Origin: Firm-04 sp045596625
GTDB lineage: Bacteria; Bacillota; Clostridia; Oscillospirales; Ruminococcaceae
Direction: 5' to 3'
Assembly (NCBI GenBank): GCA_045596625.1
Contig: JAZOCU010000083.1
Coordinates: 1-34,305, forward strand
DNA: 34,305 nt
Positions within the stretch are counted from its first letter, which is position 1, and the number at the start of each line of letters is the position of its first letter. Below the pieces are notes generated by a model, which worked only from the letters and a program-made list of their open reading frames with translations, was not told the DNA's origin and made no database searches. Position numbers and translations under genes: made by a program. Below are positions 1-7,679 of the stretch, one piece after another.

Positions 1-203
1 ATTCCTCTCGTTCCGCCATAGCCGATTCCATCGATCGCCGTCAGCTGCACTGTGTCATCTGTTCCGCACCAGCCGTCATAGGTAATCTCGAAATCGTTCT
101 CGATTACATCGGCGGAAACGACAGACTGCAAGGGCATTGCGACGAGCATCGACGCAGTACAGACAAATGCTGTCACTGCTGCTGAAAGTTTCTTTCGAAG
201 CAT
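1..203 (-). CDS. Secreted protein, N-terminal fragment (probable CBM22-type glycoside hydrolase)
   Basis: Only the first 67 codons are in the window; the gene runs off the left edge. It starts with ATG at 203, preceded about 8 bases upstream by a GGGGGT ribosome binding site. The N-terminus is a signal peptide: MLRKK, then a hydrophobic stretch (about residues 6-27), then a likely cleavage near VVSA-DV. The mature start reads NDFEITYDGWCGTDDTVQLT followed by GIGYGGTRG. From memory, this type of sequence opens carbohydrate-binding modules of the CBM22/CBM4-9 sort at the front of ruminococcal xylanases and related enzymes. The enzyme itself is not visible, so its activity is unknown. Secretion is well supported; the CBM22 call is an inference. 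Confidence 0.6.
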   Translation of the reverse strand, partial: MLRKKLSAAVTAFVCTASMLVAMPLQSVVSADVIENDFEITYDGWCGTDDTVQLTAIDGIGYGGTRG

Positions 204-234
204 TGTTATAACCCCCGGTTTATATATATTTTTT

Positions 235-317
235 GCGATAGTCTGCGCTTCTTAATTTTTTGTCCGATTCGCCTACTATCACATAATAATCATAATCATT
301 TTTGTTAGAATGTGCAA
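235..317 (-). promoter_or_regulatory. Sigma-A-type promoter and 5'-terminal hairpin of the left-edge secreted gene
   Basis: On the minus strand a -35 TTGCAC (317-312) and a -10 TATGAT (294-289) are separated by 17 bases. The transcript should begin near 282. Its first bases, GTGATAGT (282-275), can pair with ACTATCGC (242-235), giving an 8 bp stem with one G-U pair around a loop of about 32 bases. A hairpin at the extreme 5' end could stabilise the mRNA. The remaining space up to the AraC gene (318-467) shows no gene and no clear terminator. Confidence 0.5.
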
Positions 318-467
318 TTGAAAATTTACAGATTTGGTGGACAGAACAAAGAAGATGGTTGCTTTTTGAAAAACTTGTGCCCTGTTCAGCGCTGAAAATC
401 GAAGTTTTCCAATGAGAATTTCATCGTGACCATTTCTCTCAAGCAGTGTTTTATTTCCGATTTGACC

Positions 468-1301
468 TTATTCCGCTTTCATAGTGCTGAACCATTCCCC
501 TTTTCGAAACTGTGTGGGTGTCATTCCTTCATATCTCCTGAACAGTTTACAAAAATAGCTTCCGGTACAAAAGCCAGTTTCCTCCGCAATCTTCTCAATG
601 GTTGCAGTTGTATCGGTAAGCAGCTCTTTCGCAGCCTGAATACGACGTTTCGCGACATATGCCATCGGACGGGAGCCGAGTGCCGAGCGAAACAATCTGC
701 ACAAATGCTGCTTGGACACGCCGGATACTTCGCAAAGCTGCTCCATCGATATTTCTTTGGTATAGTTCATATTGATATAATCAATTGCCTTAATCACAGC
801 CGAATTAGCAGTTACCGCAGTTTCAGCTTCTGTCACAAGACGGTGAAACTCGATGAGAAAATCGTACAAATATCCCGAAGCACGATAATTGCCGTAAATC
901 CTGTCACCCATAAGAGCATCGTGCATTTTCCTGAAATGATGCTCCAACATTTTTACAGTGCCCAATTCAAAAAAGCAGAGGCTATTCAAACCAAAATGTG
1001 AAAACAGTTCATTGATTGCATACCCTGACGGCACCACCCAATGAATATCCCATACTTCTTCGTTGGGATAATACTCATGCGGACAGCCCGCAGGAATAAA
1101 AACCGCAGTATGTGGTGCAATGATATACTTTCTATTTTCATGCAGGAATGTCCCGCTTCCCTTGGTACAATAAAGGATCTGATGACAGCTGTAGCCTTCT
1201 TCTCTCACGATATGAGGCTGCACATCATGCAAGCCCATGTTCACAAGATAGATCGGCAGGCTGCTTTCGGTGCTTATAATGGGGAAATCATAGAATCGCA
1301 T
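468..1301 (-). CDS. AraC-family transcriptional regulator
   Basis: A 277-residue regulator with the usual two-part AraC layout. The N-terminal half (about 15-150) is a cupin-like sugar-sensing domain, with H-rich beta strands such as TAVFIPAGCPHEYYP. The C-terminal 100 residues (about 168-270) hold two helix-turn-helix motifs: EISMEQLCEVSGVSKQHLCR and the AraC signature around ATIEKIAEETGF...YFCKLFRRYEGMTP. ATG at 1301 has a GGAG site about 9 bases upstream. It is transcribed divergently from the fucosidase/beta-galactosidase operon, the normal position for a local activator of sugar-use genes. It probably senses a sugar released by those enzymes; the effector cannot be read from the sequence. 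Confidence 0.9.
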   Translation of the reverse strand: MRFYDFPIISTESSLPIYLVNMGLHDVQPHIVREEGYSCHQILYCTKGSGTFLHENRKYIIAPHTAVFIPAGCPHEYYPNEEVWDIHWVVPSGYAINELFSHFGLNSLCFFELGTVKMLEHHFRKMHDALMGDRIYGNYRASGYLYDFLIEFHRLVTEAETAVTANSAVIKAIDYINMNYTKEISMEQLCEVSGVSKQHLCRLFRSALGSRPMAYVAKRRIQAAKELLTDTTATIEKIAEETGFCTGSYFCKLFRRYEGMTPTQFRKGEWFSTMKAE

Positions 1302-1335
1302 AATTTTCTCTCCAGGTTCATATTGTTACATTTTA

Positions 1336-1364
1336 ATAATATCATTGATTGACTCATCTGTCAA
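1336..1364 (-). promoter_or_regulatory. Sigma-A promoter of the AraC-family regulator gene
   Basis: The minus strand reads -35 TTGACA (1364-1359), a 17-base spacer, and -10 TATTAT (1341-1336). The -35 lies back to back with that of the divergent fucosidase promoter, so the two promoters compete for overlapping DNA. Confidence 0.65.
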
Positions 1365-1377
1365 ATAAATTTATAAT
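1349..1377 (+). promoter_or_regulatory. Sigma-A promoter of the fucosidase/beta-galactosidase operon
   Basis: The -35 TTGACT (1349-1354), a 17-base spacer and a consensus -10 TATAAT (1372-1377) lie 23 bases before the fucosidase start, which has the strong ribosome site AAAGGAG (1385-1391). The promoter overlaps the divergent regulator promoter. The inverted repeat TTGACTCATCTGTCAA (1349-1364) covers both -35 elements and is a candidate operator. Confidence 0.75.
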
Positions 1378-1399
1378 GTAGTGGAAAGGAGCGGTAATT

Positions 1400-2812
1400 A
1401 TGACGCTTGATGAGAAACTGATCGGAATCACACCGCATAAACGACAGGTTGCGCATCAAAAGCTGGAGTTTTATGCATTTGTACATTTCACTGTCAACAC
1501 GTTCACTAACAAAGAATGGGGTGACGGCACGGAAAGTCCATCCATATTCAATCCCACAAAGCTTGATGCCGAACAATGGGTCAAGGCGATCAAAAATGCC
1601 GGGATGAAGGGTTTGATTCTTACCTGCAAGCACCACGACGGATTTTGTTTATGGCCCAGCAAGCATACAAAGCACACCATTGAATATGCCCCATACAAAA
1701 ACGGACGGGGGGATATTGTGAAAGAAGTTTCAGACGCCTGCCGTAAGCATGGGATAAAATTCGGAGTTTACCTCTCTCCCTGGGACAGAAACTGTCCGCT
1801 TTACGGCCAAGGTAAGGTGTATGATGATTTCTTCATCCACCAGCTGACCGAACTCCTCACAAATTATGGCGATGTATTTTCGGTATGGTTTGACGGTGCT
1901 TGCGGCGAGGGTTCCAACGGAAAGAAACAGTATTATGATTGGAACCGGTATTACGCAAAAATCCGTTCGCTTCAGCCTGAGGCGTGCATCAGCGTATGCG
2001 GTCCCGATGTGCGTTGGTGCGGCAATGAAGCGGGACATACAAGAAAGGCTGAATGGAGTGTTGTTCCAAAGCGTGCAAAGGACAGCGAGATCATTGCAGA
2101 AAAAAGTCAGCAGGTTGACGGAGAAGAATTTCGACAACGAACCGTTGACGCAAGAGATGCTGACCTTGGCAGCCGCGAAATGCTTATGGACGAGGAACAG
2201 CTTATCTGGTATCCTGCCGAAGTGAATACTTCAATCCGTCCGGGCTGGTTCTGGCACGATAGCGAAAATGACAAGGTGCGTCCTCTTGATGAGCTGATCC
2301 ATATTTACAATAATTCCGTCGGCGGAAACGCAACTTTCCTGTTGAACATCCCACCGACAAATGAAGGTCTGCTTCACGAAAATGATGTGAAGCGTCTGGA
2401 GGAAATCGGTGCTTATCTGACCGCTGCTTTTGGCTGCAATCTGCTTGATACGGCTGAACTGCATGCAGAAAATGCCGGTATATCAGCGGTCAGAACTGAC
2501 GGCTATGAAGAATATTATACAGCAGCAAAAGGTATGGCAACTGATGTAATAACAGCAAAATGGCATGAGCCGGTAAGCATCGGAAATCTTGTCTTAAAAG
2601 AAAATATTCTTTGTAGCCAGAGAGTGGAAAGCTTTGCTGTTGATGCGATGATCGACGGAGTATTCCAAGAGATTTACAGCGGCACGGTGATTGGCTATAA
2701 ACGAATCGTTCCTCTGCGATCAGTCAAGACGGATTGTATCAGAATACGAATTACAGATTCTCGTACCGAGCCGACCATTGCATTTTTCGGCGTGTACAAG
2801 GCGATCGAATAA
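1400..2812 (+). CDS. Alpha-L-fucosidase, GH29
   Basis: A 470-residue enzyme of glycoside hydrolase family 29, a retaining exo-fucosidase. Family hallmarks are the N-terminal FVHFTVNTF segment, the LTCKHHDGFCLWPS block (about 75-88) that lines the active site, GVYLSPWDRN, and the nucleophile motif VWFDGACGEG with Asp165. The last 100 residues resemble the beta-sandwich/discoidin-like tail found in many GH29 enzymes. There is no signal peptide, so it should act in the cytoplasm on imported oligosaccharides. It is the first gene of an operon; its TAA stop overlaps the AAAGGAGG site of the downstream beta-galactosidase, suggesting coupled translation. Likely substrates are fucosylated side chains of xyloglucan or host glycans; linkage specificity is not evident. 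Confidence 0.92.
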   Translation: MTLDEKLIGITPHKRQVAHQKLEFYAFVHFTVNTFTNKEWGDGTESPSIFNPTKLDAEQWVKAIKNAGMKGLILTCKHHDGFCLWPSKHTKHTIEYAPYKNGRGDIVKEVSDACRKHGIKFGVYLSPWDRNCPLYGQGKVYDDFFIHQLTELLTNYGDVFSVWFDGACGEGSNGKKQYYDWNRYYAKIRSLQPEACISVCGPDVRWCGNEAGHTRKAEWSVVPKRAKDSEIIAEKSQQVDGEEFRQRTVDARDADLGSREMLMDEEQLIWYPAEVNTSIRPGWFWHDSENDKVRPLDELIHIYNNSVGGNATFLLNIPPTNEGLLHENDVKRLEEIGAYLTAAFGCNLLDTAELHAENAGISAVRTDGYEEYYTAAKGMATDVITAKWHEPVSIGNLVLKENILCSQRVESFAVDAMIDGVFQEIYSGTVIGYKRIVPLRSVKTDCIRIRITDSRTEPTIAFFGVYKAIE

Positions 2813-2824
2813 AGGAGGAATATT

Positions 2825-5800
2825 ATGGATATATCATTGATTTCAAAAAGCGGCTCAGCTAAAAGCAAAATGATTTATCATGAAAATCCCGAACAGCTTC
2901 ACATCGGAACACTTCCTCCCCACTGCTATTTTATTCCCTTCGACAAGAGTCAGAACCCATTTGATATCAGGGAAGCTTCTGCATGCTTTGAACTGCTTAA
3001 CGGTGATTGGGATTTCAGATACTATGAAAGCATCATTGATATGGATGACGATTTCATTTCTGTGAAATCCGACAAGAAAATCCCCGTTCCATCCAACTGG
3101 CAGCTTCACGGCTATGACAAGCCGCAGTACACCAACGTATGTTATCCGATCACTTATGACCCACCATATGTGCCCGATGATATTCCTGTGGGTGTGTACA
3201 GCAGAAGCTACTACCATACACCGGATGGCAGACGGAAAATCCTCACATTTGAAGGCGTTGACAGCTGTCTCTATCTTTATATCAACAATGAATTCGCAGG
3301 CTATTCTCAGGTTTCTCATATGACCGCTGAATTTGATATTACAAATTTTCTGCACGAAGGTGAAAACAACATAACCGCTGCTGTGCTGAAATGGTGCGAC
3401 GGAACATATCTGGAAGATCAGGACAAATTCAGGCTTTCGGGAATTTTTCGTGATGTATACGTTTTGTCGCGTCCCCAAAAGAGGCTGGAAAATTACCGTA
3501 TCAAAACGATCCTCGGCGATCATAACTCCGCCGATTTGGAGCTTACGATATATGGCATTGATGCCGAAATCACACTGACAGACACTGACAATAACACAAT
3601 TTTCAAAGGTACTGCCATTGACGGAGAATTGCTGACAATCCCTGTCGATGACGTCAAGCTGTGGTCGGCGGAAAAGCCTTATCTTTACAAGCTGACTTTG
3701 GTTACCGAAAACGAAATCGTCGGTGAAAAGATCGGTTTCAGAAACATCTGCATAGAAAACGGCGTTGTAAAGATCAACGGCAAGGCCGTTAAATTTCGCG
3801 GTGTGAACAGACATGACAGCTATCCCGATACGGGCTATTACGCTTCTGTTGAACAAATGCGCTCAGATCTTGTGCTTATGAAACAGCATAACATAAACGG
3901 CATCAGAACTTCACATTATCCCAACGCCCCTGTCTTTTATCAGCTTTGCGATGTGTATGGCTTTTATGTGATTGACGAAGCAGACCTTGAAATGCACGGC
4001 TGTGTCGAGGTTTACAACGATTTCAAGTGGAGCTGGGAAAACGGCTACAACGGCATTGCACTTCTTGCAAGCGACGAACGTTTCAGAAAAGCAATTCTTG
4101 ACCGTTCCGAGCTTATGATCAAACGTGACGTGAACCGTCCCTGTATCATATTCTGGTCACTGGGCAACGAAAGCGGATTTGGAACAAATCTTCGTGCCGC
4201 CGCTGAATTGATCAAGGAATTTGATGACACACGTCTTGTTCACTATGAAAGCGTGCACAAGCTTGATGACACTTCCGATGCCATTCTGGACGTTGTATCA
4301 AGAATGTATCCGTCACCTGAGGATATGTTGAAATTTCTTGAAGATGAAACTGAAAAGCGTCCGTTCATTCTCTGTGAATACTGCCACGCTATGGGTAACG
4401 GTCCCGGCGATCTTGAGGATTACCACAACATTTTCTGCTCCAACGAAAGATTTTGCGGCGGATTTATATGGGAATGGTGCGACCACGGTTTCTCCCTCGG
4501 AAAATCCCCTGACGGAATGGAACAATTCGGCTACGGCGGTGACTTCAATGAGCGTCACCATGACGGAAACTTCTGTATGGATGGGCTTGTTTATCCGGAC
4601 CGCCGTGTTCACACAGGTCTGCTTGAAGCAAAACAGGTATACCGTCCCGTTAGAATAGAAAAAGGCAACACCGCCGACAGCTTTGTGATCAAAAATCTGC
4701 TTTGCTTTGAAAATGCAGGTGATATTCTTGACGGCCGCTACGAGATAACCTATGACGGCGGTGTTTACGCAGCAGGCAGATTTGATTTCAGTGTTGCACC
4801 GATGGGAAAGACTGTGGTGACAATCCCCGAGGCTGCTGAACACCGTAACCAAACCGCTTATATCCGTTTTATATTCACTATGAAACAGGATACAAGTTGG
4901 TGCAGAAAGGGACATGAGGTTTGCTTTGACCAGCTTATGCTGAACGAGATTACTGCACATCGTGAAGATGCTCACTGCGGAAATGTTACGTATACAGAAG
5001 ATCCTCTGTTCGTAAAAATCTTAGCAAACGAAACGGAGTATCTGTTCAACAGACGCACTGCAAGCTTTGACTCTATCAAGCATGGGAACACAGAAATTCT
5101 CGATAAGCCGATGCAGTTCAACTTCTTCCGCGCACCAACTGACAATGATGTAATGAAGTCTGACTGGTACAGAGCTCATCTGAATGATTATATTGTCAAG
5201 GTTTACAGCACAGAAGTTTGCAGCTGCGAAAACGGTATTGCAATCAAGGTAAAGCAGTCATTTGGCTGGAGCAGATATCAGCCGTTTGTTTACGCAGATG
5301 TGGTATACACGATTCGCTGCGGCAGCGGACTGCATATTAAGTGTGAGATTGAAACTACCAATAAAATCACGTTCCTGCCGCGCTTCGGATTAAGACTGTT
5401 CGTGCCAAAGCGCTTTGATATGATTGATTACTTTGGCTACGGTCCATACGAAAGCTATGTTGACAAACACCGCGCTTCGTACATCGGCAATTTCAACTCG
5501 CCAATCAGCGCAATGCACGAGGATTACATAAGACCGCAGGAAAACTCTTCGCACTGTGGCTGCACGCACATGACGATTACTGATGGAACTGTAAGAATGC
5601 GATTCGAGGCAGGCAGCGTGTTTTCTTTCAACGCTTCGGAATATACCCAAGAAGAGCTTTCCGAAAAACGTCACAATTTTGAGCTGAAACGATGCAAAAG
5701 CAACGTGATTTGTATTGATTACAAAATGGCAGGTGTAGGTTCAAATTCCTGTGGACCTGCACTGGCGGAACAGTATCGGATTGCGTTGCCGAAGCTTACC

Positions 5801-5827
5801 GCGGAATTCAAAATCAAAATAGGATAA
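2825..5827 (+). CDS. lacZ: Beta-galactosidase, GH2 (LacZ type)
   Basis: A 1000-residue, LacZ-length family 2 beta-galactosidase. The order is a sugar-binding jelly roll (about 50-215), an immunoglobulin-like domain (about 215-310), a TIM barrel (about 315-600) and a C-terminal beta-galactosidase small-chain domain (about 715-995). The barrel has FRGVNRHD, RTSHYPN and DEADLEMHG. The acid/base Glu is E449 in WSLGNESGFG and the nucleophile is E518 in ILCEYCHAMGNGPG. No signal peptide is present, so it should be intracellular. The gene lies 12 bases after the fucosidase, with AAAGGAGG (2811-2818) overlapping that gene's stop. Together they would remove Fuc-Gal type side chains. A terminator follows directly. 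Confidence 0.95.
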   Translation: MDISLISKSGSAKSKMIYHENPEQLHIGTLPPHCYFIPFDKSQNPFDIREASACFELLNGDWDFRYYESIIDMDDDFISVKSDKKIPVPSNWQLHGYDKPQYTNVCYPITYDPPYVPDDIPVGVYSRSYYHTPDGRRKILTFEGVDSCLYLYINNEFAGYSQVSHMTAEFDITNFLHEGENNITAAVLKWCDGTYLEDQDKFRLSGIFRDVYVLSRPQKRLENYRIKTILGDHNSADLELTIYGIDAEITLTDTDNNTIFKGTAIDGELLTIPVDDVKLWSAEKPYLYKLTLVTENEIVGEKIGFRNICIENGVVKINGKAVKFRGVNRHDSYPDTGYYASVEQMRSDLVLMKQHNINGIRTSHYPNAPVFYQLCDVYGFYVIDEADLEMHGCVEVYNDFKWSWENGYNGIALLASDERFRKAILDRSELMIKRDVNRPCIIFWSLGNESGFGTNLRAAAELIKEFDDTRLVHYESVHKLDDTSDAILDVVSRMYPSPEDMLKFLEDETEKRPFILCEYCHAMGNGPGDLEDYHNIFCSNERFCGGFIWEWCDHGFSLGKSPDGMEQFGYGGDFNERHHDGNFCMDGLVYPDRRVHTGLLEAKQVYRPVRIEKGNTADSFVIKNLLCFENAGDILDGRYEITYDGGVYAAGRFDFSVAPMGKTVVTIPEAAEHRNQTAYIRFIFTMKQDTSWCRKGHEVCFDQLMLNEITAHREDAHCGNVTYTEDPLFVKILANETEYLFNRRTASFDSIKHGNTEILDKPMQFNFFRAPTDNDVMKSDWYRAHLNDYIVKVYSTEVCSCENGIAIKVKQSFGWSRYQPFVYADVVYTIRCGSGLHIKCEIETTNKITFLPRFGLRLFVPKRFDMIDYFGYGPYESYVDKHRASYIGNFNSPISAMHEDYIRPQENSSHCGCTHMTITDGTVRMRFEAGSVFSFNASEYTQEELSEKRHNFELKRCKSNVICIDYKMAGVGSNSCGPALAEQYRIALPKLTAEFKIKIG

Positions 5828-5835
5828 GCAAACAC

Positions 5836-5884
5836 AAAAATCAGACCGGATTGACGGAACACAATCAGGTCTGATTTTATTTCT
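5836..5884. terminator. Bidirectional intrinsic terminator
   Basis: AAAATCAGACC and its complement GGTCTGATTTT flank a loop of about 20 bases. T-rich sequence follows on the plus side and the complementary A run gives a T tract on the minus side. It ends the fucosidase operon and overlaps the stop of the convergent gene. Confidence 0.75.
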
Positions 5885-6491
5885 CGATCGACGAATATTC
5901 TGTATTTTGCAATTGCTTCTTAATAAATGCGATTTTTTCAGAGTCTTTCTTTTCTCTTACGGTTACTCTGTATCCATCCTTGGCAGAAGCAGTATATACC
6001 TTCAAATATTGCTGCAGGGATAACAGCTGAAAACAAACATCTTCTGCATGACAGGCTGCAATGTCTGTCTGACAGATACCGGCAAACGATTCCAGTTCTT
6101 CAATCGGAGCGTAGGAATAGTGAATACTATCTTTCTCAAATGTATGTTCGTTCTCGTCAATCAGGATATATCCATTTCTTTCCAGGACATCTCTCAATTC
6201 AGTCCAACGCTCTGTGATAAAGATTTTGGGGATCAGAATATCAATATCGTCCGCGTTAAAGTTATGGCCTGTCAGATACTCCAACCCCAAAGAGCCGTAC
6301 ATAAGTGGGGTAATCTCAAGCTTATCCGCCAACAATCGCGCGTTTTCAAAAAAAGCTCGTTTCTTAACATCACGATCCGAATGATTTTCCCTACACAAAG
6401 AAACAACTGTCTCGCCTGTAATTTTTTTAGGTCGGAAACCCGCCGCAGTGTCAATCATTACTTTTTTCAATGGATATATCTCTATGTTCAT
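5877..6491 (-). CDS. Nucleotidyltransferase-fold protein of unknown function
   Basis: A roughly 204-residue protein not assigned to a characterised gene. The central block MYGSLGLEYLTGHNFNADD followed by IDILIP matches the nucleotidyltransferase pattern: a GS motif, then a closely spaced acidic pair (D-D-I-D) that would bind metal. This suggests a minimal nucleotidyltransferase or a related inactive protein. Homologues are sometimes labelled phosphoribosylanthranilate isomerase, but nothing here supports that. A GTG at 6497 is in frame, but the AGGAG (6505-6501) lies only 3 bases before it and 9 bases before ATG 6491, so 6491 is preferred. It is the last gene of the minus-strand cluster after the small membrane protein gene. 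Confidence 0.65.
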   Translation of the reverse strand: MNIEIYPLKKVMIDTAAGFRPKKITGETVVSLCRENHSDRDVKKRAFFENARLLADKLEITPLMYGSLGLEYLTGHNFNADDIDILIPKIFITERWTELRDVLERNGYILIDENEHTFEKDSIHYSYAPIEELESFAGICQTDIAACHAEDVCFQLLSLQQYLKVYTASAKDGYRVTVREKKDSEKIAFIKKQLQNTEYSSIEK

Positions 6492-6519
6492 ATTCACATT
6501 CTCCTAAGCATTGAGAATT

Positions 6520-6927
6520 TTATGCTTTTGTTTCAGGTTTCTTAATGGTAAAGTGAAGCACAAGCAATTCAGCAATCAAAGAAACCGTAATCATCGCACC
6601 GACCACAGAGAAAAAGTTGATGCCAAACACCAACGGCCCTAACGAAAAAACAATGCAAATACAGAGAATATTTCTTGCAATTAAAGCAAAGCGCTGTTTG
6701 CATGAAATGCAGTAAACCACGAGCAGCACGAAAATAATACAAGTGATTATAGCGGTAATCAAAGGTGCAAAATTCGCATAGCCAAACGGTGTCAAATCAA
6801 AGTATGAAAAGGTTTGACGTAACTGCTCACCTCCATCAAGTGCAAAATTGCACACTGCCCCAAAAGGCAAGATTTCTAAGATTAGTGTCATAATCGGGAG
6901 CAACAAATATAGCAATTGCTTTTTCAT
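6520..6927 (-). CDS. Small multi-pass membrane protein of unknown function
   Basis: A 135-residue hydrophobic protein that I cannot assign to a characterised family. It has about four membrane segments: residues 4-25, 50-76, 82-102 and 105-125. A short basic tail (KKPETKA) follows. The loop between the first two segments carries FSYFDLTPFGYANFAP, which may be the functional part. ATG at 6927 has a strong AAAGGAGG about 7 bases upstream. It lies between the RlmD-like remnant and the nucleotidyltransferase-like gene, 28 bases from the latter, so these two genes are probably co-transcribed. No function is claimed. Confidence 0.75.
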   Translation of the reverse strand: MKKQLLYLLLPIMTLILEILPFGAVCNFALDGGEQLRQTFSYFDLTPFGYANFAPLITAIITCIIFVLLVVYCISCKQRFALIARNILCICIVFSLGPLVFGINFFSVVGAMITVSLIAELLVLHFTIKKPETKA

Positions 6928-6949
6928 ACAAAAACCTCCTTTGTTAAAT

Positions 6950-7090
6950 TCAGGTATATTGGTCAGACCTTTCCATCAGATTCTCCACATTGACATCAAA
7001 CTTGATGCGCTCGCGGTCATCTTTCCGGCTTAAAAGGATTACAGTTTCCACAGTTGTCCCTTTAGGTAGGGAGTCTACCAAAGTGTTATA
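6950..7090 (-). pseudogene. Remnant: 3' end of an RlmD/RlmCD-type rRNA methyltransferase gene
   Basis: Between two intact genes the minus strand encodes, without a start, VETVILLSRKDDRERIKFDV and then NVENLMERS, ending in TGA (6952-6950). This matches the tail of the intact methyltransferase just upstream (VETVVLLSREKADDYVRISI, then HTEDL). HVETVVLL is the conserved end of TrmA/RlmD-family enzymes. Only about 30 residues of similarity remain; the catalytic domains are absent. At its upstream side lies a short inverted repeat (7060-7069 with 7075-7083, one bulge), possibly the scar of the event. The frame stays open up to about 7090, but similarity stops near 7050. Confidence 0.6.
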
Positions 7091-7667
7091 TTGACTCAAA
7101 TATTTCTCTCATTTTTTCTCGGTCATAATCCAAGAAATACTGCTCCAATTTCATATAAAATTCCTTATATTTCTCATTGCTGAAAAACACTATATCACAA
7201 CCTCTGTCATCGTAAACGGAAAAAATGCACTGACTATCAAAAGAAACAAAGCTTACCAACGGGTTGATTTGACACTCTATTTGGCTTTTCAATATTCTCT
7301 CTAAAGTAATGAAATCAACATTGTACGAAATGCATCTTTTTACAGCAGATATATCATCATCAATCTCATCCAAGCCAAGAAGTATGCTTCTATCGAGTTC
7401 AACTGTCTTATCAACATTTAGTGTAAAATCGCCTGCAGTGTGTGCACATCCATCGTTATCAAAATATCGATGGTAAAACGCTGCGTCAATTTTCTGGCTT
7501 TCAAACAGGATATTTGCGATGTGTATAGCTCTATAGAAAGCATTGTCCATATACTCATCGCCTTCACCAATTCCAAGTTCACATCTCAGCGCCAATTTAT
7601 TATTGTAAAACCACGTCAGAAGGTAAAGAACTGAGCCGTCTGATATTTGCTTGATTACATTGCACAT
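7086..7667 (-). CDS. Hypothetical protein, DUF3885-like
   Basis: A 193-residue soluble, acidic protein with no signal peptide or membrane segment. The C-terminal part (FSVYDDRGCDIVF, then FLDYDREKMREIF) resembles the end of DUF3885 proteins as I remember them; the match is from pattern memory only. The function of that family is not established. The ribosome site AAGGAG overlaps the TAA stop of the rRNA methyltransferase gene, with ATG at 7667 about 12 bases after that stop, so the two are almost certainly co-transcribed and perhaps translationally coupled. The base composition is visibly AT-richer than that of the methyltransferase gene, as in the two small genes downstream. Confidence 0.7.
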   Translation of the reverse strand: MCNVIKQISDGSVLYLLTWFYNNKLALRCELGIGEGDEYMDNAFYRAIHIANILFESQKIDAAFYHRYFDNDGCAHTAGDFTLNVDKTVELDRSILLGLDEIDDDISAVKRCISYNVDFITLERILKSQIECQINPLVSFVSFDSQCIFSVYDDRGCDIVFFSNEKYKEFYMKLEQYFLDYDREKMREIFESI

Positions 7668-7679
7668 GAGAATGCTCCT

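Noticed and set aside
2855..3856. 333-codon open frame antisense to the beta-galactosidase gene
   Set aside because: Overlaps the conserved GH2 N-terminal and barrel coding sequence; no start signals or domains.
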